From NCBI RefSeq assembly GCF_965138225.1, contig NZ_CBCSAX010000019.1: a stretch of 28,044 nt of DNA. One strand, written 5' to 3'. This document shows, in pieces, positions 15,711-23,668 of the stretch. Below the pieces are notes generated by a model. It ran no database searches, was not told the origin of the DNA, and saw only the letters and a list, made by a program, of their open reading frames with translations. Both the position numbers and the translations under genes were made by a program. Source of the stretch: Helicobacter_D ganmani. GTDB taxonomy: Bacteria > Campylobacterota > Campylobacteria > Campylobacterales > Helicobacteraceae. The first letter of the stretch is position 1. Each line of letters opens with the position of its first letter.

Positions 15711-15756
15711 GCAAAGAAGCTACCTCTTTTTAAGCTAAAATTTTGTTAAGGTTTTA

Positions 15757-15762
15757 TATAAT
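15757..15762 (+). promoter_or_regulatory. Candidate -10 of tRNA-Leu
   Basis: TATAAT 16 bases before the tRNA-Leu 5' end, with TTGTTA upstream as a possible, closely spaced -35. This shows the tRNA has its own promoter. Confidence 0.55.
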
Positions 15763-15778
15763 CTTATCCTTATAAATT

Positions 15779-15865
15779 GCCGGGGTGGTGAAATTGGTAG
15801 ACGCGCCAGACTCAAAATCTGGTGGGGGCAACCCCGTGTCGGTTCGATTCCGACCCTCGGCACCA
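15779..15865 (+). tRNA. tRNA-Leu (anticodon CAA)
   Basis: An 87-base cloverleaf with CCA encoded. The acceptor strands GCCGGGG (15779-15785) and CCTCGGC pair with one G-U. The anticodon stem CCAGA/TCTGG encloses CTCAAAA, giving anticodon CAA for the UUG codon. A long variable arm (GTGGGGGCAACCCCGT) marks a class II tRNA, and the T loop is GGTTCGATTCC. Confidence 0.97.
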
Positions 15866-15934
15866 TTGATTTTTTCTTTCAAAACAAATTTCCAAATTAA
15901 ATTTTAATCCAATCTTTCCAAAAAGGAATTCCAA

Positions 15935-16375
15935 ATGATGTCATTAGTTATTAAAAAATTTAAAGAATTAACATTAGAGGAATTGTATGAGATTCTTAAA
16001 GTGCGCGTGGGAGTTTTTGTGGTGGAGCAAAAATGCGCATATCAAGAAATTGATGAGAAAGATAAACAAAGTTTGCATTTGTATTTTAGGGATTCAAAGG
16101 GCATTCAAGCCTATTTGCGCGTATTGCCAGCGGGTTTATCTTACAAAGAAGTTTCAATCGGTAGGGTGATAACATTAAAGAGAGGTTGTGGGCTAGGTGG
16201 AGAGATTTTAAAAGAAGGCATTAAAGTAGCACAAGAGAGATTCCAAGCAAATACAATAAGGATTGGGGCGCAAGTTTATGCAAAGGGATTCTATGAAAAA
16301 TTCGGCTTCAAACAAGTTTCAAAAGAATATATAGAAGATGGAATCGCACATATCCAAATGCTATTGCAACGATAA
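15935..16375 (+). CDS. ElaA-like GNAT family acetyltransferase
   Basis: A 146-aa GNAT-fold enzyme expected to move an acetyl group from acetyl-CoA to an amine; the acceptor is unknown. The N-terminus FKELTLEELYEILKVRVGVF then VVEQKCAYQEIDEKD is the signature of the ElaA subgroup. The acetyl-CoA site is SIGRVITLKRGCGLGGEIL (about 77-95), a form of the Q/RxxGxG/A loop. The C-terminal strand and helix QVYAKGFYEKFGFKQVSKEY are typical. The ATGATG start allows either Met; AAAAAGGAATT precedes the first. It stands alone after tRNA-Leu and converges on lnt with only seven bases between stops. Confidence 0.85.
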   Translation: MMSLVIKKFKELTLEELYEILKVRVGVFVVEQKCAYQEIDEKDKQSLHLYFRDSKGIQAYLRVLPAGLSYKEVSIGRVITLKRGCGLGGEILKEGIKVAQERFQANTIRIGAQVYAKGFYEKFGFKQVSKEYIEDGIAHIQMLLQR

Positions 16376-16382
16376 AATTCAC

Positions 16383-17780
16383 TCAAGGCGTTAGTTTAAA
16401 ATCAGGAGAGGCATTGCTAGAGTGAAAGATTGTCGTGCCATAATTTTTTGCAAAGTATAACATTAAAAGTCGTTGCAAGGTGGGTTCAATGCTAGGAACA
16501 AACCACGCATTATTGCTAAGGGCGATGAGATATTTGGGAAAATCTTGATAAAATTCTTCGCGTGTGGCTTCATAACAAATTGCAATTTGGAATCGCATAC
16601 CTTTAATAAGAGCGGAATTTGGAGCTTGGAATTCTGTAAAGTTAAAATCGCTTGCTCCTTGAAAAAAGGTTTGATTTATCCATTTTGCAAAAAAGCGAGG
16701 TAATGGAATCTGCTCGCCAAATGGAACTAAAATTTGCTTATGCAGCACTCTCATCTCTCCATTTTGAAACAAATAAGCACTATTGAAAATGCGGTTATTT
16801 TCCTGATAAACTGCACCTGTGAGAATCGCAATTTCTTGACTTGTAGCTTTTAAGGATTCAATCAAGTGAGGTTGGAGGTTGAGCGCAAAAGGAAAGGCGG
16901 TTTCGGGCAAGATAATCAAGTCATAGTTTTGCGCTTTAGCTTGTGTGATTTGCTGCAAGTTTTGTTCAATAATGAAGTTGAGATATTTGGAATCCCAGCG
17001 GATATTTTGCGGAATATTAAGGCTTAAGGTTTTGATTTTGAGCTTTGAATCTTGTTGGGATTTTGTCTTTACATCAAAGTTAGAATGAGAAAAAGCTAGC
17101 AACAAGCAAAATCCTGCAAGCCAAAGCACACTTGTTTTGTAGAGTTGTCTTGTGAGACTTAAGCTAAAAATCAAGACCCCAATCAAAAGCAAAAAAAGCG
17201 TGAATTTGGAGGGAAAAAAGTAGCTTTTAGTCAGCATAGATTCTAAAATAAACCAATTAAATCCAAAAGGATGCACAAAAGACGAAAGCGTGAGTGTAAC
17301 GATGCGATAAATAGGATTTTGAAAAAAGCAAAAAAGATAAAAAAGCCCACCATAACACAAGGCAAATACAGCCCAAAGAAGCGGAATAAAAGAAGTTAAA
17401 TCATAGAATTTAAAGCTAAAACCAACCCAATAAAACCACAAGATTCCAATCAGTGCTCCACAAATTAACGCTCCAAAACGGGAGAGTTTAAAATAAAGAA
17501 AGATTCCAGCTAGAGCGCAAAGTGTTGAGAAAATGGGTAGATTGAATCTTTCTAAAAAATGCTCTAAATAAATAAAAGCACTAAAGAATAGTGCGCATAA
17601 AACACCGAGTAAAAATACTTGCAGTTTATTTTGTGGAATCGTGGTGCTTAAAAATAATGTTTTTAAGAAATTTTTGGAATTGATATTTTGCTGCTTGCGT
17701 GATTGTGCAAGCATCTGATATTTTTTTGAATTTTTGCTAGAGTGTTTCTGCTTTGTTGAAAGTTTTAATTGGAGTTTCAA
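16383..17780 (-). CDS. lnt: Apolipoprotein N-acyltransferase
   Basis: Inner-membrane enzyme that adds the third acyl chain to the N-terminal cysteine of lipoproteins. Several hydrophobic helices span about residues 50-230, followed by a periplasmic nitrilase-like domain. The Glu-Lys-Cys triad is visible as LPETAFP, HKQILVPFGEQIP and AICYEATRE. The protein ends HSSNASPDFKLTP, without the C-terminal membrane helix of enterobacterial Lnt. The chosen start is TTG at 17778-17780, overlapping the yajQ stop as TTGA. It gives a 48-residue polar, lysine- and asparagine-rich N-terminal extension, so the internal ATG at codon 23 (17712-17714) is a real alternative. The nearest upstream GGA lies within yajQ. 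Confidence 0.9.
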   Translation of the reverse strand: MKLQLKLSTKQKHSSKNSKKYQMLAQSRKQQNINSKNFLKTLFLSTTIPQNKLQVFLLGVLCALFFSAFIYLEHFLERFNLPIFSTLCALAGIFLYFKLSRFGALICGALIGILWFYWVGFSFKFYDLTSFIPLLWAVFALCYGGLFYLFCFFQNPIYRIVTLTLSSFVHPFGFNWFILESMLTKSYFFPSKFTLFLLLIGVLIFSLSLTRQLYKTSVLWLAGFCLLLAFSHSNFDVKTKSQQDSKLKIKTLSLNIPQNIRWDSKYLNFIIEQNLQQITQAKAQNYDLIILPETAFPFALNLQPHLIESLKATSQEIAILTGAVYQENNRIFNSAYLFQNGEMRVLHKQILVPFGEQIPLPRFFAKWINQTFFQGASDFNFTEFQAPNSALIKGMRFQIAICYEATREEFYQDFPKYLIALSNNAWFVPSIEPTLQRLLMLYFAKNYGTTIFHSSNASPDFKLTP

Positions 17781-18280
17781 GCAAAATTTCCAAAACTAAG
17801 TGAGACTTCCAATTCCATTTTACGCAAATGCGCGATGACCTTTTGTAGCTCATCAATATCTTTTGCCTTGACGCGAATCTCATTTCCTAAAATTTGCGTG
17901 CTGACTTTGAATTTTTCATTTTTAATTGCTGCGTTAATTATCTTTGTGCTTTTATCGTCTAGTACATCGTTGAGCTGATAAGTTACTTTTGTGTTGCCGC
18001 CACTCGCGGATTCTGTGTTTTTTTCTTTTAAGACTTTCAAAGAGAGGTTGCGCTTAATGAGTTTAGAATCCAAAATGTCTTTGATTGTCTTTGCTTTGTT
18101 GGTGCTTGTGGCCAGAACAATTAAAGTTTTGTCTTTTTCGTTGAAATTTAATTCTTTTGCTTTGTCCTCTTTGAAATCAAAGCGGTTTTCAATCTCTTTC
18201 TTTGCCTGTTCTAGAGCGTTTTTAAACTCTTGAATCTCTATTTTTGCTGAAATATCAAAGCCATGTTCTTTGGCTGCCAT
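17777..18280 (-). CDS. yajQ: YajQ family nucleotide-binding protein
   Basis: A 167-aa cytoplasmic protein of the UPF0234/DUF520 family, made of two ferredoxin-like halves. It begins MAAKEHGFDISAKIEIQEFK and has the conserved IENRFDFK near residue 32. DSKLIKRNLSLKVLKEK and the end VIAHLRKMELEVSLSFGNF are also family landmarks. Homologues bind RNA or cyclic di-GMP and can act as transcription co-regulators. The usual central GG element is represented by SASGGNTKVTYQL. lnt follows with a four-base overlap, so the two are translated together; no functional reason for the pairing is known. The gene is divergent from cvpA. Confidence 0.93.
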   Translation of the reverse strand: MAAKEHGFDISAKIEIQEFKNALEQAKKEIENRFDFKEDKAKELNFNEKDKTLIVLATSTNKAKTIKDILDSKLIKRNLSLKVLKEKNTESASGGNTKVTYQLNDVLDDKSTKIINAAIKNEKFKVSTQILGNEIRVKAKDIDELQKVIAHLRKMELEVSLSFGNFA

Positions 18281-18403
18281 TGTGATTCCTTGTATAAAAA
18301 ATAATTAAAATTCGTTAAAATTTATTTTAACATAAAATATTTTTAGGTTTCTTTTGTGTAAAATAAACATTTTATTAAAAATTTTTATTTTAAGGCATAT
18401 TAA

Positions 18404-18940
18404 ATGAATGATTTTAATTGGTTTGATTTAATAGTGGGTGCTTTGATTTTGTTATTGGCGATTCGGGGGATTATCAATGGATTTGTGCGCGAATTTTTTG
18501 GTTTTGTAGGAATTGTGGGTGGCGTGTATGGTGCCTCTGTCTATGGAGATAGTGTAGGAGAATGGATTAGTGCGAATCTTTATGCTTTTCAGAACCCCTC
18601 CGCAATTTCGTTGATTGGTTTTTTGGTTTTGTTGGCACTCATTTGGGGGCTTGCCTTGATTGTGGCTGAAATTATGCAGAAAATAGTTAATTTGAGCGCA
18701 TTGGGAGGAGTGAATCGGATTTTGGGATTCTGTTTTGGCGCATTAAAAGTTTTTATGATTTTTGCGATTATAATTGCCACATTAACCAATATTCAATTTG
18801 CTAAAAGTTTCATTGAAAAATACACGCAAGGAAGTTATCTTTATCCAATGTTGCGTGATACGGGAGCTGTTGTGATTAAGCTTGATGTTGTGCAAAGCAA
18901 CACGTCAAAAATAGAAGATTTGCAAAATAATATATTCTAA
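18404..18940 (+). CDS. cvpA: CvpA family membrane protein
   Basis: A 178-aa inner-membrane protein with four hydrophobic segments near residues 8-28, 32-50, 67-90 and 100-125. The start FNWFDLIVGALILLLAIRGI then NGFVREFFGF is the family signature: the D-x-I opening and the RG-x-x-NGF-x-RE turn. CvpA proteins are linked to colicin V export and to envelope stress tolerance; the biochemical role is unknown. The C-terminal 45 residues are polar. It heads the operon cvpA-lysS-glyA-DUF1882-SPOR, with a 14-base gap to lysS. The order lnt, cvpA, lysS, glyA, DUF1882 matches HP0180-HP0184 of H. pylori, with yajQ-lnt here divergent. Confidence 0.9.
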   Translation: MNDFNWFDLIVGALILLLAIRGIINGFVREFFGFVGIVGGVYGASVYGDSVGEWISANLYAFQNPSAISLIGFLVLLALIWGLALIVAEIMQKIVNLSALGGVNRILGFCFGALKVFMIFAIIIATLTNIQFAKSFIEKYTQGSYLYPMLRDTGAVVIKLDVVQSNTSKIEDLQNNIF

Positions 18941-18954
18941 AATAAAGGAAAAAA

Positions 18955-20463
18955 ATGTTTGAAAATGATGCTTATGTGCTAGGCAGAATCGCAAAAGCTA
19001 ACACATTGCGTGAAATGGGCATTAATCCTTATGGTAATGGAATCTCAAAAGAATGGAATACGCAGAAGTTTTTAAAGAGCTATGATTTTCTTAAATCTTT
19101 ACCAGAGGGTAAACAAAAAGATGAAAGCAAATCCGCACAAGTTGCTGGACGCATTAAGTTTATTAGACTAATGGGCAAAGCGGCTTTTATTAAGATAGAA
19201 GATGTAAGTGGAATCTTGCAAGTTTATTTGTCTAAAAACGAGTTGAGTGATTCTTTTGATATGTTTAAAAAATGCGTAGAAGTCGGAGACATTGTAATGG
19301 CAAAAGGGTTTCCTTTTGTAACAAAAACGGGTGAATTAAGCTTACATGCTTTGGATTTTAGGATTCTAACCAAAGCAATTAGTCCTTTGCCAGAGAAATA
19401 TCACGGGTTGGTAGATATTGAATTGCGTTATCGTCAAAGATATTTAGACTTAATTATGAATAAAGAAGTGCGCGATAGTTTTGTATTGCGTTCTAAAATT
19501 GTTTCAAATGTGAGAAAATTCTTTGAACAAAAAGGATTTTTAGAAGTTGAAACACCGATGATGCACCCGATTCCGGGTGGTGCAAATGCTAAACCTTTTG
19601 TAACTTACCATAATGCCTTAAATGTGGAGCGATATTTGAGAATTGCTCCTGAATTATATCTCAAACGTTTAATTGTTGGTGGATTTGAAGCGATTTTTGA
19701 AATCAATCGTAATTTCCGCAATGAGGGAATGGACCACTCACACAATCCAGAATTTACAATGATTGAATTTTATTGGGCGTATAAGGATTATAAAGATTTG
19801 ATTCAAATTACGCAAGAATTGTTTGCGTATTTGCTAGAATCCCTTTCCTTGCCCAAAGTTTTGGTATTTAATCATCAAGAGATTCATTTGGACGCTTTTA
19901 GGCAAATTACTTATTTAGACGCTTTAGTAGAGATTGGAGGGATTCCACGCGAAGTTGTGAATGAGGAGGAGAAATTGTATCTTTACCTCAAGGAGCACAA
20001 TGTTCCTTTGGAATCCCAAACGGAGTTAGGTAAATTGCAAAGTGAAGCTTTTGACGCTTTTGTAGAGGAGAAATTAATCAATCCTACTTTTATTACAGAT
20101 TTTCCTATTGCAATTAGCCCTCTTGCAAGACGTAACGATAAGAATCCGGAAATTGCGGATAGATTTGAGTTATTTATTGGAGGAAGCGAAATTGCCAATG
20201 GCTTTAGCGAATTAAATGACCCGCTAGATCAGCTAGAGAGATTTAAAGAACAAGTCAAAGCTAAGGAAGCAGGTGATGAAGAAGCACAATATATGGACGA
20301 GGATTATGTTACCGCCCTTTCTTATGGTATGCCTCCAACAGCAGGAGAAGGAATTGGAATTGACCGCTTGGTGATGTTATTGACAGGGAATACAACGATA
20401 AAAGATGTGATTTTATTTCCAGCATTAAAACCGCAAAAACCACAAAACAAAAAGGAAGAATAA
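18955..20463 (+). CDS. lysS: Lysyl-tRNA synthetase, class II
   Basis: Charges tRNA-Lys with lysine in the cytoplasm. The OB-fold anticodon-binding domain spans about residues 60-150 (VAGRIKFIRLMGKAAFIKIE). The catalytic domain shows motif 1 (KIVSNVRKFFEQKGFLEVET then PMMHPIPGGA), motif 2 (FEINRNFRNEGMDHSHNPEF, then TMIEFYWAY) and motif 3 (GEGIGIDRLVMLLTG). The 502-aa length is normal. AAAGGAAA lies before the ATG. The stop overlaps the glyA start as TAATG, so the two are coupled. Confidence 0.98.
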   Translation: MFENDAYVLGRIAKANTLREMGINPYGNGISKEWNTQKFLKSYDFLKSLPEGKQKDESKSAQVAGRIKFIRLMGKAAFIKIEDVSGILQVYLSKNELSDSFDMFKKCVEVGDIVMAKGFPFVTKTGELSLHALDFRILTKAISPLPEKYHGLVDIELRYRQRYLDLIMNKEVRDSFVLRSKIVSNVRKFFEQKGFLEVETPMMHPIPGGANAKPFVTYHNALNVERYLRIAPELYLKRLIVGGFEAIFEINRNFRNEGMDHSHNPEFTMIEFYWAYKDYKDLIQITQELFAYLLESLSLPKVLVFNHQEIHLDAFRQITYLDALVEIGGIPREVVNEEEKLYLYLKEHNVPLESQTELGKLQSEAFDAFVEEKLINPTFITDFPIAISPLARRNDKNPEIADRFELFIGGSEIANGFSELNDPLDQLERFKEQVKAKEAGDEEAQYMDEDYVTALSYGMPPTAGEGIGIDRLVMLLTGNTTIKDVILFPALKPQKPQNKKEE

Positions 20464-21713
20464 TGAGTTATGTTTTAGAAGAAAATGACCCAGAAATCTT
20501 AGGATTTATTAATCAGGAATTAGAACGCCAAAATACGCATTTGGAGATGATTGCGAGCGAAAATTTTACTTTTCCAAGCGTAATGGAAGCTATGGGAAGC
20601 GTGCTAACCAACAAATATGCCGAGGGTTATCCCTATAAAAGATATTATGGAGGATGTGAATTTGTAGATAAAATTGAAGAACTAGCCATTAATCGCGCTA
20701 AAAAGCTTTTTGATTGTGCGTTTGCAAATGTCCAACCTCACGCAGGTTCTCAAGCAAATTGTGCGGTGTATTCCGCACTTTTAAAGCCTTATGATAAAAT
20801 CTTAGGTATGGATTTGAGCCACGGAGGGCATCTAACACACGGAGCAAAAGTCAGTCTCACAGGACAAATATATCAAAGCTTTTTTTATGGTGTGGAGCTT
20901 GATGGAAGAATCAATTACGATAAGGTAGCCGAAACTGCAAGGATTGTGAAACCGAATATGATTGTTTGTGGCTTTAGTGCCTATTCAAGAAAATTGGATT
21001 TTGCAAGATTTAAAGAAATTGCCGAGAGTGTAGGAGCGATTCTTATGGCAGATATTGCACATGTGGCTGGACTTGTTGTTGCAGGGGAGTATCCCAATCC
21101 TTTTCCTTATGCAGATGTGGTAACTACCACTACACATAAAACTTTGCGCGGACCGCGTGGAGGATTGATTTTAACCAACAATGAGGAGTATGCTAAGAAG
21201 ATTGATAAGGCAGTTTTTCCCGGAATGCAGGGAGGACCACTTATGCATGTGATTGCAGGTAAGGCAGTAGGTTTTGGTGAGAATCTGAAACCTGAATGGA
21301 AAGAATATGCCAAACAAGTTAAATCCAATGCAAAAGTTTTAGCAAAAGTTTTAATGGAAAGAAATTTCAAAGTAGTAAGTGATGGCACAGATAATCATTT
21401 GATTTTGCTGTCTTTACTTGATAAAAAATATAGCGGAAAAGATGCAGATTTGGCATTGGGAAATGCTGGAATCACTGCGAATAAAAACACTGTTCCGGGT
21501 GAAATGCGTAGCCCATTTGTAACAAGTGGTGTGCGCCTTGGTTCGCCTGCATTGACTGCAAGAGGATTTAAAGAAGCAGAGTTTGAAATTGTAGCAAATA
21601 AAATTGCAGATATATTAGATGATATAACAAATACACAAAAACAAGAAAAAATCAAGAGTGAATTAAAGGAACTTGCGCTAAAATTTCCTATTTATAATAA
21701 GGCAATTTTTTAA
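20463..21713 (+). CDS. glyA: Serine hydroxymethyltransferase
   Basis: PLP enzyme interconverting serine plus tetrahydrofolate with glycine plus methylene-tetrahydrofolate; the main source of one-carbon units. The N-terminus has LEMIASENFTFPSVMEAMGS and NKYAEGYPYKRYYGGCEFVD. DIAHVAGLVVAGEYPNP holds the PLP-ring Asp and stacking His. TTTTHKTLRGPRGG contains the Schiff-base Lys. SPFVTSGVRLGSPALTARGF is the C-terminal substrate segment. The 416-aa length is standard. It is coupled to lysS through TAATG; DUF1882 follows after 23 bases. Confidence 0.98.
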   Translation: MSYVLEENDPEILGFINQELERQNTHLEMIASENFTFPSVMEAMGSVLTNKYAEGYPYKRYYGGCEFVDKIEELAINRAKKLFDCAFANVQPHAGSQANCAVYSALLKPYDKILGMDLSHGGHLTHGAKVSLTGQIYQSFFYGVELDGRINYDKVAETARIVKPNMIVCGFSAYSRKLDFARFKEIAESVGAILMADIAHVAGLVVAGEYPNPFPYADVVTTTTHKTLRGPRGGLILTNNEEYAKKIDKAVFPGMQGGPLMHVIAGKAVGFGENLKPEWKEYAKQVKSNAKVLAKVLMERNFKVVSDGTDNHLILLSLLDKKYSGKDADLALGNAGITANKNTVPGEMRSPFVTSGVRLGSPALTARGFKEAEFEIVANKIADILDDITNTQKQEKIKSELKELALKFPIYNKAIF

Positions 21714-21736
21714 GATTAACGAAAAGGAAGCAAGCA

Positions 21737-22282
21737 ATGGTATCAGATATGGATTTGAAACTTATTAAAATGACTACCTCTCATTATTGGTTGAAATCAC
21801 CAGGAATTGGGGAGAAAATGCAACATAATGGTAGAATCTTTTATGATAAATTTAAAAAGATTGATGAGCCAATTACGCGTAATTTGCTCCAAAGTCATTT
21901 TAAAAAAGAAATCATTATTGCACATTCTTTGATTAATGAGCGCGATAAAGTTGAAAATATTGTCTTTGATTATAATGGATTCAATGCAGAACGTTTTTGG
22001 CATCGTGCACAATTGCTTTTAAGAGAAGAAGGGTTTATTAATTTTACTGCTTATGAAACAAAAACACCGGGGCATTTGCATTTATATGTGCATAAAGGAC
22101 ATACGACTTTTCAAGAGGGTTGCCAAATTGCTAAAATGCTTGGTGCAAAGCTTTCTCAAAAAATGCCAACAGAGTGGAAAATGTTTCCTTCGCTTGATAT
22201 TCCCAAAAATTTTAACATCTTGATTGTACCCTATAATGTTTATAAGAAAGAACGCGGTGCTTCGTGGTCTAAACATATGTAA
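21737..22282 (+). CDS. DUF1882 family protein (HP0184-like)
   Basis: A 181-aa soluble protein of a family mostly restricted to Campylobacterota, with no settled function. Recognisable parts are MTTSHYWLKSPGIGEKMQHN near the N-terminus, IIAHSLINERDKVENIVFDY in the middle, and ETKTPGHLHLYVHKGHTTFQ (about 115-134). The last has a HLHLYVHKGH histidine cluster that looks like a folded core or metal-binding strand. The mixed alpha/beta pattern and the G-H-L-H-L-Y strand recall primase-like or RNA-recognition folds, but that is inference only. It sits between glyA and the SPOR gene, in the slot HP0184 holds in H. pylori. AAAAGGAAG precedes the ATG; the Met at codon 5 is an alternative start. Confidence 0.85.
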   Translation: MVSDMDLKLIKMTTSHYWLKSPGIGEKMQHNGRIFYDKFKKIDEPITRNLLQSHFKKEIIIAHSLINERDKVENIVFDYNGFNAERFWHRAQLLLREEGFINFTAYETKTPGHLHLYVHKGHTTFQEGCQIAKMLGAKLSQKMPTEWKMFPSLDIPKNFNILIVPYNVYKKERGASWSKHM

Positions 22283-22292
22283 AGGAGAGAAT

Positions 22293-23084
22293 ATGACAGA
22301 ATTAGAATCACACAAAGACACAGCAAGAGATTTAGAATTGGACGATTTATTGATTAGCAACAATGAAGGCGATGAATTAAAAAGCGGAAGCAATAAGAAA
22401 TTAATTTTATTAAGCGCGATTGGCGTTTTATTATTTGCAGTGATTGTATTGGCTGTTTATTTGTTTCAAGGAGATTCTCAAGAAATAAATAAACAAGAGA
22501 TTGAAACACAGAAGCCATTGGAACGTTTAGAACCAAAAATGTCGCAAACCTCAAATGAAAATCAGCAAAATCAAAATACAGATTTTGGACAAGTGCCAAT
22601 CCAAAATACTAGCAGTGATGACCAATTCCAAATGATTATTAATCAAATTAAAGCACAACAAAATCAAAATAATGCTTCTACACAAGCTTTGCCAACAGCT
22701 CCTAATTCAGCACCAAAAGTAGAATCCCAAAAACCTATACCACAGCCTACACAAATGACTTCAAAACCTGAAATCAAACAAGAGCCATCAAAAACAACTC
22801 CAAAAGAAAGTTTTAAAGATGTTAAAGTAAATAACCCTTCTTTGCAAGGCAGTGAGGCTGGTAAGGGATTCTATGTTCAAGTGGGCTCTTTTAGTAAATT
22901 CTCTCCCAATAAGCAACTTTTAGGCTTGATTAATGAAAATAAATTAAGTTATCGTATGCAAAAATCTGGAGACAACAATCGCTTACTTATAGGTCCTTAT
23001 ACTACAAAACAAGAAGCACAAAATAAATTAAGCGAGATTCGTGCAAAAATCAATAAAGATGCTTTTATTAAAGAAATTAAATAA
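22293..23084 (+). CDS. SPOR-domain membrane protein
   Basis: A 263-aa bitopic inner-membrane protein. Residues 1-34 are an acidic cytoplasmic tail, and 36-57 (LILLSAIGVLLFAVIVLAVYLF) is the single membrane helix. Residues 58-190 are a disordered Gln/Asn/Pro/Lys-rich periplasmic linker. The C-terminal 75 residues are a SPOR domain (GKGFYVQVGSFSKFSPNKQL ... RLLIGPYTTKQEAQNKL). SPOR domains bind peptidoglycan stripped of stem peptides at the division septum, so a division or cell-wall role is likely. The start is the ATG at 22293 with AAAGGAGAGA before it; a longer in-frame reading from 22224 overlaps the DUF1882 gene and lacks support. It is the last gene of its operon, with a terminator after it. 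Confidence 0.9.
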   Translation: MTELESHKDTARDLELDDLLISNNEGDELKSGSNKKLILLSAIGVLLFAVIVLAVYLFQGDSQEINKQEIETQKPLERLEPKMSQTSNENQQNQNTDFGQVPIQNTSSDDQFQMIINQIKAQQNQNNASTQALPTAPNSAPKVESQKPIPQPTQMTSKPEIKQEPSKTTPKESFKDVKVNNPSLQGSEAGKGFYVQVGSFSKFSPNKQLLGLINENKLSYRMQKSGDNNRLLIGPYTTKQEAQNKLSEIRAKINKDAFIKEIK

Positions 23085-23095
23085 CCTCTTTTTTT

Positions 23096-23126
23096 AACCA
23101 ATGCAATTTTAGCATTGGTTTGTTTT
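23096..23126 (+). terminator. Terminator of the cvpA-SPOR operon
   Basis: AACCAATGC (23096-23104), loop AATTTTA, GCATTGGTT (23112-23120) form a perfect 9-bp stem followed by TGTTTTC. It lies 11 bases after the SPOR stop. Confidence 0.75.
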
Positions 23127-23170
23127 CTGCTAAAATTTTTAAAAACGTTAAAAGTTGATTTAAAAATGCT

Positions 23171-23193
23171 AATCCCCGCAAAAAAAGGGGATT
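23171..23193 (-). terminator. Terminator of the ferredoxin gene (possibly bidirectional)
   Basis: AATCCCC (23171-23177) and GGGGATT (23187-23193) pair around a 9-base loop. On the minus strand it lies 19 bases beyond the ferredoxin stop and is followed by AGCATTTTTAAA; on the plus strand TATTTTG follows. Confidence 0.65.
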
Positions 23194-23212
23194 TATTTTG
23201 TGAAAGAAAGAA

Positions 23213-23497
23213 CTATTCAACAACAGGTGTGTGAGCACTTCTTTTGTCATCACTAATATCGTCTCTATGGGGTTGTGAAGCTACAACTGCGTCCCATACG
23301 ATACAACCTTCTGTGGGGCATGCAGAGGCACAAGCAGGTTCGTCATTGTGTCCTACGCATTCTACACATTTTTCACTATGAACAAAATAGCAACCATCAT
23401 CATTTGGATTATCATCATCATCTACGATAGCTTCTACCGGGCATTCGTCAATACACGCACCACAGGCGATGCAGATGTCAGTAATTTTAACAGACAT
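23213..23497 (-). CDS. fdxA: 2[4Fe-4S] ferredoxin, Alvin type
   Basis: A 94-aa acidic electron carrier. Cluster I is bound by Cys9, 12, 15 and 19 (CIACGACIDECP). Cluster II is bound by Cys44, 47, 56 and 60, where the eight-residue insertion VGHNDEPA between the second and third cysteine is the mark of the Alvin-type ferredoxins, and Cys65 lies just beyond. The C-terminal 25 residues are a polar tail. H. pylori has a similar ferredoxin that takes electrons from pyruvate and oxoglutarate oxidoreductases; the same role is likely here. The gene is monocistronic between two hairpins, with AAGGAG before the ATG. Confidence 0.92.
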   Translation of the reverse strand: MSVKITDICIACGACIDECPVEAIVDDDDNPNDDGCYFVHSEKCVECVGHNDEPACASACPTEGCIVWDAVVASQPHRDDISDDKRSAHTPVVE

Positions 23498-23668
23498 TAT
23501 TTCTCCTTAAAATTTATATTAGACAATGAGTATATATTAAACTTTATAAAATGGAGCTTTAAAAATAAGATTATATTGGATTAGAGTGGTAAAATTATGT
23601 TTGAATATGATTCTGTGCGTAAAATAGTGTAAAATATTGATTATTTTAAAGGATAAAGGTTTAAGTGT

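Noticed and set aside
22224..22292. 69-base in-frame upstream extension of the SPOR gene
   Set aside because: It overlaps the DUF1882 gene, while ATG 22293 has an excellent AAAGGAGAGA ribosome site.
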